Shown: positions 14,649 through 23,796 of the stretch, in pieces | Position numbering within the stretch: the stretch's first letter is position 1 | How the letters are laid out: every line of letters begins with the position of its first letter | Assembly (NCBI GenBank): GCA_023423065.1 | Contig: JAFAGC010000010.1 | Location: forward strand, 1-64,000 | DNA from: Pseudomonadota bacterium | Lineage (GTDB): Bacteria; Pseudomonadota; Gammaproteobacteria; Steroidobacterales; Steroidobacteraceae | DNA length: 64,000 nt | Reading direction: 5' to 3' | Translations under genes and position numbers: made by a program | The notes under the pieces: generated by a model | What the model saw: only the letters and a program-made list of their open reading frames with translations | Databases searched by the model: none | What the model was told of the DNA's origin: nothing

Positions 14649-16046
14649 TTACGACAGCACTCGGTCCAGCCGCGCCAGCGTGCGCGGCTGGCCGAGCAAT
14701 GCGAGCGTCTGGTCGATGGGCGGCGACACCGTGCCGCCCGAGACCGCGACGCGCAGCGGCTGGGCGATCTTGCCCAGCCCGACGGATTTCTCCGCCGCGA
14801 GGCTTTCGAGCGCGCCGTGCACTGCCGGCGCGCTCCATTCTTCGAGCGCCGCGAGCCGGGCGCGCAGCTCCTGCAGCATCGCTTTCGCATCCGCGGTCAG
14901 GTGTTTGTCCGCGGCCTTCGGCTCCAGCGCCACTTCGTCGCCGAAGAAGAAGCGGCTGTTCTCCGCCATCTCCTTGAGCGTCTTCACGCGTTCGCGCTGC
15001 GCGAGGACGATGCCCTCGAGCAGTTCGTCGTCCTGCGTGTAGATCCCCAGGCGACCGAAGTGCCAGCGCAAGTGCGGCACGATGTCCTTGGGCTGCGCGC
15101 GCACCATGTGCTGCTGGTTCAGCCACAACATCTTCTCGGGGTTGAGCGCCGACGCCGACTTGTTGATGTCGCGCACGTCGAAGGCCGCGATCATCTCGTC
15201 GCGCGTGAAATATTCCTGGTCACCGTGCGACCAGCCGAGGCGCACGAGGTAGTTGAGCAACCCCTCGGGCAGGAAGCCCTGATCCTGGTATTCGAGCACG
15301 CTCACCGCGCCGTGGCGCTTGGAAAGCTTCGCGCCGTCGGGGCCGAGGATCATCGGCACGTGCGCGTACACGGGCGGCGTCTTGCCGAGCGCGAGCAGCA
15401 TGTTCATCTGCCGCGGCGTGTTGTTGAGGTGATCGTCGCCGCGGATCACGTGTGTCACGCCCATGTCGGCGTCGTCGACCACGACGCAGAAGTTGTACGT
15501 CGGCGTGCCGTCCGAGCGCGCGATGATGAGGTCGTCGAGCTCCTTGTTCTGGAAGATCACCGGGCCGTGCACGACGTCTTCGACTACGGTCGCGCCCTCT
15601 TCCGGATTCTTGAAGCGCACCACCGGTTGCCGGCCGCTCGCGGGGCCCGGTCCCTTGCCGTGGCGGCAACGGCCGTCGTAACGCGGTTTTTCCTTGCGCG
15701 CCTGCTGCTCCGCGCGCATCGCGTCGAGCTCTTCCTTGCTGCAATAGCAGTGGTACGCGGTGCCCGCCCCGAGCATCTCGGCGATCACTTCTTTATAGCG
15801 ATCGAAACGCTGGGTCTGGTAATACGGCCCCTGGTCGTGGTCGAGCCCGAGCCACGCCATGCCCTCGAGAATGACGCGGACCGCCTCGGGCGTGGAACGC
15901 TCGATGTCGGTGTCCTCGACCCGCAGGATGAACTGCCCCTTCATGCGCCGCGCGTACAGCCAGCTGAACAGCGCCGTTCGCACTCCGCCGATGTGCAACA
16001 AGCCGGTGGGCGACGGAGCGAAGCGGGTGACGACGGGCGTGGACAT
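14649..16046 (-). CDS. gltX: Glutamyl-tRNA synthetase
   Basis: This 465-residue class I aminoacyl-tRNA synthetase has the HIGH-type motif HIGG at residues 18-21, the KMSKS-equivalent KLSKR at 240-244, and a zinc-type cluster Cys100, Cys102, Cys127 and His129 as in E. coli-type GluRS. It charges tRNA-Glu, whose gene lies 2 kb downstream on the same strand. The frame is open 19 codons further upstream, but the family starts at MSTPVVTRFAPSPTG, so ATG 16046 is chosen. Confidence 0.97.
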   Translation of the reverse strand: MSTPVVTRFAPSPTGLLHIGGVRTALFSWLYARRMKGQFILRVEDTDIERSTPEAVRVILEGMAWLGLDHDQGPYYQTQRFDRYKEVIAEMLGAGTAYHCYCSKEELDAMRAEQQARKEKPRYDGRCRHGKGPGPASGRQPVVRFKNPEEGATVVEDVVHGPVIFQNKELDDLIIARSDGTPTYNFCVVVDDADMGVTHVIRGDDHLNNTPRQMNMLLALGKTPPVYAHVPMILGPDGAKLSKRHGAVSVLEYQDQGFLPEGLLNYLVRLGWSHGDQEYFTRDEMIAAFDVRDINKSASALNPEKMLWLNQQHMVRAQPKDIVPHLRWHFGRLGIYTQDDELLEGIVLAQRERVKTLKEMAENSRFFFGDEVALEPKAADKHLTADAKAMLQELRARLAALEEWSAPAVHGALESLAAEKSVGLGKIAQPLRVAVSGGTVSPPIDQTLALLGQPRTLARLDRVLS

Positions 16047-16180
16047 GCTGGGAACCGGCCTTTTCGAGGGGCGCGAATCGTAGCAAATGGTTTCGTCCGG
16101 CAATCCGGACCGCGAACATTTGATTCGACTTCGGGGGGTCTTTAGACTCTCGCCCCTCTCGAAGGGACGTCGGTCCAGGC

Positions 16181-16255
16181 GGGCGGTTAGCTCAGCGGTA
16201 GAGCACTGCTTTCACACGGCAGGGGTCACAGGTTCAAGCCCTGTACCGCCCACCA
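16181..16255 (+). tRNA. tRNA-Val (CAC)
   Basis: The 75-base cloverleaf has acceptor GGGCGGT/ACCGCCC, D-arm AGCTCAGCGGTAGAGC, anticodon stem CTGCT/GGCAG with loop TTCACAC (anticodon CAC), T-arm GGTTCAAGCC and an encoded CCA. Confidence 0.96.
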
Positions 16256-16300
16256 CTCAATCCTCACTGAAATCAGATACTTGTGCGCTGAACGGGCGCG

Positions 16301-16379
16301 GTGAGGCGATTTCCCGGCCTGATCGCCTCACGCCATGAGGTGATTCACGCCTATAATCACCTCATCTCCTGAGGCGATC
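16301..16379 (+). promoter_or_regulatory. Operator array and promoter of the fic gene
   Basis: Five copies of a GTGAGGCGAT/ATGAGGTGAT-type half-site occur in 79 bases in alternating orientation: 16301-16310 (+), 16322-16331 (-), 16335-16345 (+), 16355-16365 (-) and 16370-16379 (+). Copies 3 and 4 are a perfect 11-base inverted repeat with a 9-base spacer. A consensus -10 TATAAT (16352-16357) overlaps copy 4, and copy 5 reaches the start codon. This layout suggests strong repression of fic, perhaps by the winged-helix tail of Fic itself (inference). Confidence 0.75.
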
Positions 16380-17507
16380 ATGGCAACCAAACACCTCGAC
16401 AAGTGGATCTGGCAGGACGCCGCCTGGCCGAACTTCACCTGGGATGCCGCGCGGCTGAGCGCACCCCTGGCGACCGCACGGCGCGCGCAGGGTGAAGTCG
16501 CCGGGATGGCGAAACTGCTGGATGCCGATGCCGATCTCGCCGCGCAACTGGAAGTGATGACGCGCGAGGGCGTCGCCACCAGCGCGATCGAAGGCGAAAG
16601 TCTCGATCCCGATACGCTGCGCAGCTCTCTCGCGCGCCGGCTGGGTCTGCCCACGGCCGGGCTTCCCCCGGCGACACGCTCCGCGGAGGGACTCGGCGAC
16701 GTGCTGCTCGACGCGACCCGCGACTACGCGCGACCGCTCACGCTCAAACTACTCTGCGACTGGCAAGCCGCGCTGTTTCCGACCGGTCGATCCGGCCTGC
16801 ACGAGATCCGCACCGGAGAACTGCGCGGCGCGGATCCGATGCGTATCGTGTCGGGCCCGATCGGCCGCGAGCGTGTGCATTACGAGGCGCCGCCGCGAGA
16901 ACGCCTGAACGCGGAGATGGAAAACTTTCTCGCCTGGTTCAACGCACCGCCCGCGGGTCTCGATGGCGTGCTGCGCGCCGGGCTCGCGCACGCGTGGTTC
17001 GAGCTCGTCCATCCTTTCGAAGACGGCAACGGCCGCGTCGGCCGCGCGCTGCTCGACCGCGCGCTCGCGCAGGACGAGGGACGGGCCGCGCGCCTCTACA
17101 GCATGTCCGCGCGGTTCGCGGCCGTGCGCGACGAGTACTACGACGCGCTCGGCAAACTGTCGCGCGGCAGCCTCGATGCGACGGAGTGGCTGGCCTGGTT
17201 CCTCGCGCAGCTCGAGGCGGCGGCGAAATCGAGCGAGCTCACCGTGCAGAAAGTCCTCTTCAAGGCGCGTTACTGGGTGAAACACGCCTCGAAGCCGCTC
17301 AACGAGCGGCAGAAGAAGGCGCTGAACGCATTACTCGACGCGGGGCCCCGCGGATTCGTCGGCGGCCTGACGAACAAGAAGTACGCGGGCCTCACGCACA
17401 CCAGCCCCGCAACCGCGCAACGCGACCTCGCGCAGCTCGTCGAGTCGGGTTGTCTCGTGCTCGTCGGCGCGGGCCGCGGCGCGCGCTACGAACTGCCGGG
17501 TGTCTAG
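16380..17507 (+). CDS. Fic family protein (AMP-transferase type) with winged-helix tail
   Basis: The 375-residue protein has the Fic active-site motif HPFEDGNGR at residues 211-219, expected to transfer AMP or a related nucleotide to target proteins. An N-terminal domain carries a T-x-x-x-E-G inhibitory motif at 67-72 (TSAIEG), making it a class II, self-inhibited Fic protein. The C-terminal region (about 300-375) looks like a winged helix that could bind DNA (GGLTNKKYAGLTHTSPATAQ, then a Gly-rich wing). It stands alone, preceded by the operator array. It may be a toxin-like or housekeeping modifier; no antitoxin gene is seen. Confidence 0.92.
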   Translation: MATKHLDKWIWQDAAWPNFTWDAARLSAPLATARRAQGEVAGMAKLLDADADLAAQLEVMTREGVATSAIEGESLDPDTLRSSLARRLGLPTAGLPPATRSAEGLGDVLLDATRDYARPLTLKLLCDWQAALFPTGRSGLHEIRTGELRGADPMRIVSGPIGRERVHYEAPPRERLNAEMENFLAWFNAPPAGLDGVLRAGLAHAWFELVHPFEDGNGRVGRALLDRALAQDEGRAARLYSMSARFAAVRDEYYDALGKLSRGSLDATEWLAWFLAQLEAAAKSSELTVQKVLFKARYWVKHASKPLNERQKKALNALLDAGPRGFVGGLTNKKYAGLTHTSPATAQRDLAQLVESGCLVLVGAGRGARYELPGV

Positions 17508-17666
17508 TTAGTCGCATCGCACCGCCAATTGCCGGGCCAGGGGCGCGCCGGCTCATCGACGTCGATCTGCGGGCCGGATCGGACTGCTCGCCCGGAGGGA
17601 TGAAGTAAAGAATTCCGACACGCGCGGCCTACCGCGCAGACGGCAAATCATCGAAACTTCCGCGCA
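17508..17666. other. Intergenic region without recognised features
   Basis: No gene, RNA or clear promoter was recognised between the fic gene and the metalloprotease-like gene. The DNA is GC-rich like its surroundings. Confidence 0.4.
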
Positions 17667-18116
17667 ATGACGATCTCCCGCATCACCGCCATCCACGAAG
17701 CCGCGCACGCGGTCGCCGCCATTCGCGCCGGCCTGGTGTTCGATCACGTCACCGCCCTGCCGGACGACGACGCGGAAACGGACGGCGCGCTGCACTGGAC
17801 CGACCTCCAGGCCTCCGGCGAGCTGGAATTGTCGCCGCGGCTGCTCGCCATCGTCTCGCTCGCGGGGCCGTTCGCCGAAGCGAAGGTAGTAGGACACAGG
17901 CTGGACCGGGTATTCGCGGGTTTCGAGGCCTCCGACGACCGGGAAGCGGTCGCGCAGCTCGGCCTGACCGACGAGCAGTTCGTGACCGCGAGCCGCGAAA
18001 CGATGGAACTCATAGAACGCGACTGGCCCCTGATCGAGCGAATCGCCGACGAACTGATGGAAGGCGGACTGCTCGATTTCGACGACGTCGAAGCGCTGGT
18101 GGCCGACAGCGACTGA
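17667..18116 (+). CDS. Small stand-alone M41/FtsH-like metallopeptidase domain protein
   Basis: The 149-residue protein has a zincin motif HEAAH at residues 10-14. A SLAGPFAEA segment and an acidic ASDDREAV segment follow, as in the protease domain of FtsH (HEAGH, GGRAAE, and the third zinc ligand Asp). It has no AAA+ ATPase domain and no membrane segments, so it corresponds only to the peptidase part of M41. It could be a cytoplasmic protease using unfolded substrates or a regulatory relic; the function is unknown. No good Shine-Dalgarno is seen before ATG 17667. Confidence 0.75.
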   Translation: MTISRITAIHEAAHAVAAIRAGLVFDHVTALPDDDAETDGALHWTDLQASGELELSPRLLAIVSLAGPFAEAKVVGHRLDRVFAGFEASDDREAVAQLGLTDEQFVTASRETMELIERDWPLIERIADELMEGGLLDFDDVEALVADSD

Positions 18117-18170
18117 TCGCCGCTGCGCGATCCGCTTCCCCGCGACTCTGCGGGGGATTACTCTCGCTCG

Positions 18171-21100
18171 GTGCGAGCAGAGTCGGTCGACGAAAAAGTT
18201 AGTGCCGTGCCTCGCTGGCGCATGTACGCGATAGTGCTGGCGCTGTGCATCGCTGCCGGGCTGCTGCGGCTCGTGCTCGCGCCCTGGGTCGGCAACCAGC
18301 CGATCTTCATCATCTTCTTCTTCCCGATCGTGCTGTCGGCCTATCTAGGCGGTCTGCGCCCGGGATTGTTCGCGACCGCCGTCGTCGCGGCGATCACGGC
18401 GTTCATGGGACTCACCGCGCCGCGCCCGGCGTGGATCGCCGAATCGATCGCGATCGCGCAATGGCTGTTCCTGGTACTGCAGGGCGTCCTGGTCAGCGTC
18501 CTGTTCGCCGAGCTCACCCGCTGGCGGCAGCGCGCTTCGCCGGAAGCACTGGGGCAGCGCATCGTCGCGACCGAGCGCAAGGTGCACATCGGTTTCGCGG
18601 TCGCGATCGCCTTTCTCGGCACCATCGGCATCGTTTCGTTCCTGTCCGCCGTGCGTCTCGAGGAAACCTCCCGGCTCGTGTCGCGCTCGCACACGGTGAT
18701 CTCGAACATCGATGCGCTGTTGGGCACGACGTGGGAAGCCGAATCCGCGCATCGTGCATACGCGATCAGCGGCGAGGAGCAGTTCGCCGCGGACTACACG
18801 CGCGCAACCGGGCGAGTCGAAGGCCTCGTGCAGCTGCTGCGCGACGCGGTGAGCGGCGAGCCGGCGCTGCTCGCCCGAACGGACGAACTGGCGAACGCCG
18901 TGCGCGAACGATTGCGGCAGAGCGCGAACATCATCGAGCTGCGCCGCAGCGGCGGACTCGACGCCGTCCAGCAGTGGCTTTCGCGCAGTTCCGGGAGGCC
19001 CGGGGCCGACGCGCAGGCCCGCATACGCGAACTCGCGCAGGACATGAAGGCGCGCGAATTCCAGATCCTGAGCGAGCGCGAACGCGCCGCGCAACGCAGC
19101 GCGCATCTCACGCAGGCCGTGATCATCGTGGGCAGCGGTCTCGCGCTCATGTTCGTCGCGCTCGCGCTGTTCGCGATCCGCCGCGATTTCGCGGGGCGCG
19201 AGCGCGCCGAATCGGAGCTCAACCGTTTCTTCGACCTCTCGATCGACCTGTTCGTGATCGCGAGTCGCGACGGATATTTCAAGCGCGTCAGTCCGGCCGT
19301 GACCGAGTTGCTCGGATACACGGTCGAGGAAGCGCTTCGGATCCCCTACTTCGAGCTCATGCATCCCGAAGATCGTCCGCGCGCGGAAGAATTGGTTCAC
19401 AGGCAGTTCGAACTGGGAGAACGTGTCGACGAATTCGTCGGGCGTTTCCGCCGCAAGAACGGCAGCTGGCGCACGCTTTCGTGGCGTTCTTTTCCACGCC
19501 ACGATCTCATGTATGCGACCGCGCGCGACGTCACGGACCAGGTGCGCGCCGCGAACGAATTGCGCGAGGCGAAAGAGCAGCTCGAGAGCCGCGTCGTCGA
19601 GCGCACGCGCGCGCTCGAGGCGGCCTACGAAGCCATGCGCCAGAGCGAGGCGCGGTTTCGCGCACTCATCGAAAACAGCGCGGACTGCATCGCGCTCACG
19701 AGTCTCGACCGGAAGTTTCTCTACATGAGCCCGGCGGTCACGATTCTCGAAGGTTACCTGCCCGAGGAACTCATCGGCACCGACGCGGCGCTGACCACGC
19801 ACCCGGACGACCTGCCGGTGCTGCAACGGCGCGTGACCGAGCTGCTCGCGAATCCGGGCAAACCCATCGCGGCCGTCTGGCGCCGCCGCCACAAGGACGG
19901 CCACTGGCTGTGGCTCGAGGGCGTCGCGACCAATCAGCTCGACAATCCATCCGTGCGTGCGATCGTCACCAACTACCGCAACATCACCGAGCGCATCGCC
20001 CACGAGGCGCGGCTCGCCGAGCAGCTGCAGCGCCTCGCGCTGCTGTCGCGCATCACGCACGCGATCGGCGAACGGCAGCAGCTGCGCAGCATCTTCCAGG
20101 TCGTCGTCGAGCGGCTCGAGGAGGAGTTGCCGGTCGACTATTGCAGCATCGGCCTGCACGACGTGGAAAAAAACCAGCTCGTCATCGCCAGCGTCGGCAA
20201 CCGCAGCGAGCCGATCGCCGTGGCCGCCGGGCTCGGACAGGACGCCGTCGTGCCGGTCGACGAAAACGGCCTGTCGCGTTGCATGCGCGGCGAGCTGGTC
20301 TGCGAACCGGACATCTCGCGGCTCGAGTTCCCGTTCCCGCGGCGCCTCGCTTCCGCGGGATTCGGCGCGATCGTGATCGCGCCTCTCCTGGTCGAGAGCC
20401 AGGTATTCGGCGTGCTCGTCTGCGCGCGCCAGGCCGTCGACAGCTTCAGCAGCGCGGAGTGCGAGTTCCTGCGCCAGCTGAGCGAGCACACCGCGCTCGC
20501 CGCGCACCAGGCGCAGCTGCACGAAGCGCTGCAGCGCGCCTACGACGACCTGCGCCACACGCAACAGCAGGTGATGCAGCAGGAGCGCCTGCGCGCGCTC
20601 GGCCAGATGGCGAGCGGCATCGCGCACGACATCAACAACGCGATCTCACCCGTCGCGCTGTACACGCAGGCGCTGCTCGAGCGCGAGTCGAATCTCTCGG
20701 AGCGCGGGCGTGGGCAACTCGAGATCATCCAGCGCGCGGTCGACGACATCGCGCAGACCGTGGCGCGCATGGGCGAGTTCTACCGCGCGCGCGAAGCGCA
20801 GCAGGTGCTCGTGCCGGTCGACATCAACAAGCTCGTTCGCCAGGCGGTCGACCTCACGCGCGCGCGCTGGAGCGATATCGCGCAGCGGCGCGGCGCGGCC
20901 GTCGAGGTGCAATTCGAGTTCGGCGCGGACCTTCCGCCCATCGCCGCCGTCGAGAGCCAGATCCGCGATGCGCTCGTGAACCTCATCTTCAATGCCGTGG
21001 ACGCGATGCCGGACGGCGGCACGCTCACGTTCCGCACGTCATCGCTCACGGAAGACGCGGGACCCCAGGTGGTTCTCGAAGTGATCGACACCGGCATCGG

Positions 21101-21713
21101 CATGGACGAGGAGACACGTCGCCGCTGCCTCGACCCTTTCTTCACGACCAAGGGCGAGCGCGGCACGGGCCTGGGGCTCGCGATGGTGTATGGCATCGCG
21201 CAGCGGCACGGCGCCAGCCTGGAAATCGAAAGCGAGCCCGGCAAGGGCACGATCATCCGCATGACGTTTCACGTTGCGCACGGGAAGCCGGCCGTCGGCG
21301 CGGAGCCGAACGGCGTCCACCTCCCGCCGCAACGCATACTCGTGATCGACGACGATCCGATGTTGCTCAAGTCGCTGCGCGACTCGCTCGAAGCGGAAGG
21401 TCATTCGGTGACGACGGCGAGCAGCGGCCAGGAAGGCATCCATGCCTTCGTCGAATCGCATGCGAGCGGAGATCCGTTCCCCGTCGTCATCACGGACCTC
21501 GGAATGCCCCACGTCGACGGCCGCAAGGTGGCGGCCACGATCAAGGCGAGCGTGCCGTCCACCGTCGTGCTGCTGCTCACGGGCTGGGGCCGACGCCTGG
21601 TGGCCGACAACGACGTGCCGGCCGGCGTGGACGAAGTGCTCAGCAAACCGCCCCGCCTCGCCGAGCTGCGCGCGGCGATCGCGCGGCGGCTCGCGGCCGC
21701 CCGAACTGGTTAG
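18171..21713 (+). CDS. Hybrid sensor histidine kinase/response regulator (DUF4118-CHASE3-PAS-PAS-GAF-HK-REC)
   Basis: The 1180-residue multidomain sensor kinase has, in order, a KdpD-like DUF4118 membrane region (about 15-120), a CHASE3-like sensory region between membrane helices (about 135-340), two PAS domains (about 350-460 and 490-620), a GAF domain (about 635-790), a HisKA domain with phospho-acceptor His819 in GIAHDINNAISP, a HATPase domain (GTGLGLAMVYGIAQRHGA) and a C-terminal receiver with Asp1109 in ITDLGMP. The start is probably GTG 18171; an internal ATG at 18222 would shorten the N-terminus by 17 residues. No separate regulator gene adjoins it. The signal is unknown. Confidence 0.9.
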   Translation: MRAESVDEKVSAVPRWRMYAIVLALCIAAGLLRLVLAPWVGNQPIFIIFFFPIVLSAYLGGLRPGLFATAVVAAITAFMGLTAPRPAWIAESIAIAQWLFLVLQGVLVSVLFAELTRWRQRASPEALGQRIVATERKVHIGFAVAIAFLGTIGIVSFLSAVRLEETSRLVSRSHTVISNIDALLGTTWEAESAHRAYAISGEEQFAADYTRATGRVEGLVQLLRDAVSGEPALLARTDELANAVRERLRQSANIIELRRSGGLDAVQQWLSRSSGRPGADAQARIRELAQDMKAREFQILSERERAAQRSAHLTQAVIIVGSGLALMFVALALFAIRRDFAGRERAESELNRFFDLSIDLFVIASRDGYFKRVSPAVTELLGYTVEEALRIPYFELMHPEDRPRAEELVHRQFELGERVDEFVGRFRRKNGSWRTLSWRSFPRHDLMYATARDVTDQVRAANELREAKEQLESRVVERTRALEAAYEAMRQSEARFRALIENSADCIALTSLDRKFLYMSPAVTILEGYLPEELIGTDAALTTHPDDLPVLQRRVTELLANPGKPIAAVWRRRHKDGHWLWLEGVATNQLDNPSVRAIVTNYRNITERIAHEARLAEQLQRLALLSRITHAIGERQQLRSIFQVVVERLEEELPVDYCSIGLHDVEKNQLVIASVGNRSEPIAVAAGLGQDAVVPVDENGLSRCMRGELVCEPDISRLEFPFPRRLASAGFGAIVIAPLLVESQVFGVLVCARQAVDSFSSAECEFLRQLSEHTALAAHQAQLHEALQRAYDDLRHTQQQVMQQERLRALGQMASGIAHDINNAISPVALYTQALLERESNLSERGRGQLEIIQRAVDDIAQTVARMGEFYRAREAQQVLVPVDINKLVRQAVDLTRARWSDIAQRRGAAVEVQFEFGADLPPIAAVESQIRDALVNLIFNAVDAMPDGGTLTFRTSSLTEDAGPQVVLEVIDTGIGMDEETRRRCLDPFFTTKGERGTGLGLAMVYGIAQRHGASLEIESEPGKGTIIRMTFHVAHGKPAVGAEPNGVHLPPQRILVIDDDPMLLKSLRDSLEAEGHSVTTASSGQEGIHAFVESHASGDPFPVVITDLGMPHVDGRKVAATIKASVPSTVVLLLTGWGRRLVADNDVPAGVDEVLSKPPRLAELRAAIARRLAAARTG

Positions 21714-21718
21714 TCGGC

Positions 21719-22678
21719 CTAGTTCGTCGGAAAAGTGCACCCGTAGCTGCTGACCGCCGTCGTCTTGAGCGCGCGCAGCAGCACGTTGGCCGCCGGCGAC
21801 AGCAGCCAGTCGGTGCGCGTGATGATGCCGAACGCATCCATCGTGCACGACAGCTGCAACGGCAGGATCGCGACCATCCCGTGGGTTGCGTAATAACGCG
21901 CGACGTCCTGCGCCACCACCGCGATGAAGTCCGTCTGCTGCAGCATCTTCGTGATGAACAGCAGCGCGGAAGTCTCGATCAGGTGCGTCGGCGGCGCGAG
22001 ACCGGCCTCGCTGAACATGAGATCGAACCGATGCCGCAACACACTTCCCGAGGGCGGCACGATCCAGGATTTCTTCTCGAGGGCGCGCAGCGACAGTCCC
22101 GGGACGCTGAGCAGCGGATGCCCCGGACGCACGACCGCGCAGATGGGCTCTTCGGCGAGCCGCTCGTAGCGCAGGCCCGCTTTCTCCTGCCGCTCGAGGA
22201 TACGCCCGACCATGATGTCGACCTTGCCCTGGCCGAGCTGTTCGATGAGGACGTCGCTCGAATCGACGTGCAGCTCGACGCGCAGCTTGGGATTCTCGCG
22301 CGCGACCAGCGCGAGCGCCTGCGGAACGAGGCTGAGCGCGGGTCCGGTGATCGCACCGAGGCTCACGTGTCCGGCGAGACCGGACTTGAGCGCGTCGACT
22401 TCCTGGCCCGCCTCGCGCAGGCTCGACAGCGCGATACGCGCATGCCGGATCAGCGTCTCGCCGTACCAGTTGGGCCGCATGCCGCGCGGTTGCCGTTCGA
22501 ACAGCGTGACCCCGAGCATGTCCTCGAGATCCTTGAGCAGCTTCGAGGCCGCCGGTTGCGACATGTGCAAAACCGCGGCCGCGCGGTGGATGTTACCTTC
22601 GTCGCAGATGGCGGTGAGAAGCATGAGCTGGCGCGTCTTGAGGCGCGCTCGAATGAACCATGGTGTAGCCGCAGGCAT
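21719..22678 (-). CDS. LysR-family transcriptional regulator (GbpR-like)
   Basis: The 319-residue LysR regulator has an N-terminal winged helix (RAAAVLHMSQPAASKLLKDL) and a periplasmic-binding-like effector domain (about 100-315). It resembles GbpR-type regulators that control sugar-binding protein genes, and it is divergent from exactly such a gene. ATG 22678 is preferred because a strong purine-rich Shine-Dalgarno (GGGGGGACAAA) lies just before it; an ATG 8 codons upstream is possible. It converges with the hybrid kinase gene with 5 bases between stops. It probably responds to a sugar from arabinose- or galactose-containing polymers (inference from neighbours). Confidence 0.85.
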   Translation of the reverse strand: MPAATPWFIRARLKTRQLMLLTAICDEGNIHRAAAVLHMSQPAASKLLKDLEDMLGVTLFERQPRGMRPNWYGETLIRHARIALSSLREAGQEVDALKSGLAGHVSLGAITGPALSLVPQALALVARENPKLRVELHVDSSDVLIEQLGQGKVDIMVGRILERQEKAGLRYERLAEEPICAVVRPGHPLLSVPGLSLRALEKKSWIVPPSGSVLRHRFDLMFSEAGLAPPTHLIETSALLFITKMLQQTDFIAVVAQDVARYYATHGMVAILPLQLSCTMDAFGIITRTDWLLSPAANVLLRALKTTAVSSYGCTFPTN

Positions 22679-22765
22679 TTTGTCCCCCCTATGCCGAAAC
22701 ATACATATAACAATGGATATAGCGACGCAGCAATCTCAGGCTTGTTGGCTATCGATACGAATCCC

Positions 22766-23794
22766 ATGATGCGGACCCCTATGCACACTCAAATCAGCAA
22801 ATCGGGCGCCACAGCCCTACTCCTCGCCCTCGTACTTGGCCTGACCGTGATCGCCGGCTGCGGCCGGGGCGACAGTCCCGCCAGTGCCAACGGGGAAAAG
22901 CCGATCGTCCTCGGCTTCAGCCAGATCGGCGCAGAAAGCGAATGGCGCACGGCCAATACCCGCTCGGTCCAGTCCGCCGCCAAGGAAGCCGGTATCGACC
23001 TGCGTTTCTCGGATGCGCAGCAGAAACAGGAAAACCAGATCAAGGCGCTGCGCTCTTTCATCGCGCAACGCGTGAACGTCATCGCCTTTTCGCCGGTGGT
23101 CGAAACCGGCTGGGAAACGGTGTTGCGCGAGGCGAAGGCCGCGAACATCCCGGTGATCCTCACGGACCGCGCGGTGGAGGTCAGCGATGAATCCCTGTAT
23201 CTCTCGCTGATCGGCTCGGACTTCGTCGAGGAAGGCCGCAAGGCGGGACGCTGGCTGCTCGAGTACTTCGCCAATGACCCGGCGAAAGCCGCCATGGACG
23301 AGATCAACATCGTCGAGCTGCAGGGCACCGTCGGCTCGGCGCCGGCCAACGATCGCAAGAAAGGCTTCGCGGAAGTCATCGGCGCGGACCGTCGCTTCAA
23401 GATCATCCGCTCGCAGACCGGAGACTTCACGCGCGCGAAGGGCAAGGAAGTCATGGAAGCCTTCCTCAAGGCCGAGGGCCGCCGCATCAACGTGCTGTTC
23501 GCGCACAACGACGACATGGCCATCGGCGCGATCCAGGCCATCGAGGAAGCCGGCTTCAAGCCCGGCACGGACATCACGATCGTTTCCATCGACGGCGTGA
23601 AGGGCGCGTTCGAGGCGATGATCGCGGGCAAGCTCAACGTGACCGTCGAGTGCAATCCCCTGCTCGGCCCGCAGCTCATGGACGCCGTGAAGGAAGTCGC
23701 GGCCGGCCGGCCGATCCCGAGACGCATCGTCACCGAGGAAGGGGTGTTCCCGCGCGAGACCGCGGCCGAGGTCCTGCCCACGCGGCAGTACTGA
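22766..23794 (+). CDS. Galactofuranose/arabinose-type sugar-binding lipoprotein (YtfQ-like)
   Basis: The 342-residue Peripla_BP_4-type substrate-binding protein has a signal peptide ending in lipobox IAGC, so it is predicted to be lipid-anchored, unlike the soluble E. coli YtfQ. Family motifs are visible: GFSQIGAESEWRTANT, FSPVVETGWETVL, AHNDDMAIGAIQAIEEAG and VTVECNPLLGP. No ABC ATPase or permease gene follows; the next gene is a glycosidase. It may be a sensor or may work with a transporter encoded elsewhere. Start codons at 22766, 22769 and 22781 are all possible, and none has a clear Shine-Dalgarno. Confidence 0.87.
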   Translation: MMRTPMHTQISKSGATALLLALVLGLTVIAGCGRGDSPASANGEKPIVLGFSQIGAESEWRTANTRSVQSAAKEAGIDLRFSDAQQKQENQIKALRSFIAQRVNVIAFSPVVETGWETVLREAKAANIPVILTDRAVEVSDESLYLSLIGSDFVEEGRKAGRWLLEYFANDPAKAAMDEINIVELQGTVGSAPANDRKKGFAEVIGADRRFKIIRSQTGDFTRAKGKEVMEAFLKAEGRRINVLFAHNDDMAIGAIQAIEEAGFKPGTDITIVSIDGVKGAFEAMIAGKLNVTVECNPLLGPQLMDAVKEVAAGRPIPRRIVTEEGVFPRETAAEVLPTRQY

Positions 23795-23796
23795 CG

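Noticed and set aside
16380..17507. Fic-antitoxin (FicTA) pair with a neighbouring antitoxin
   Set aside because: No small antitoxin-type gene lies next to it, and the inhibitory motif is inside the Fic protein itself.
18245..23794. A continuous open frame of about 1850 codons overlapping the hybrid kinase and the LysR region
   Set aside because: It runs in another frame of the well-supported kinase gene and opposite to the LysR gene, is very rich in Arg and Ala, and has no recognisable domains. Only its last part, the sugar-binding lipoprotein, is real. High GC content removes stop codons.
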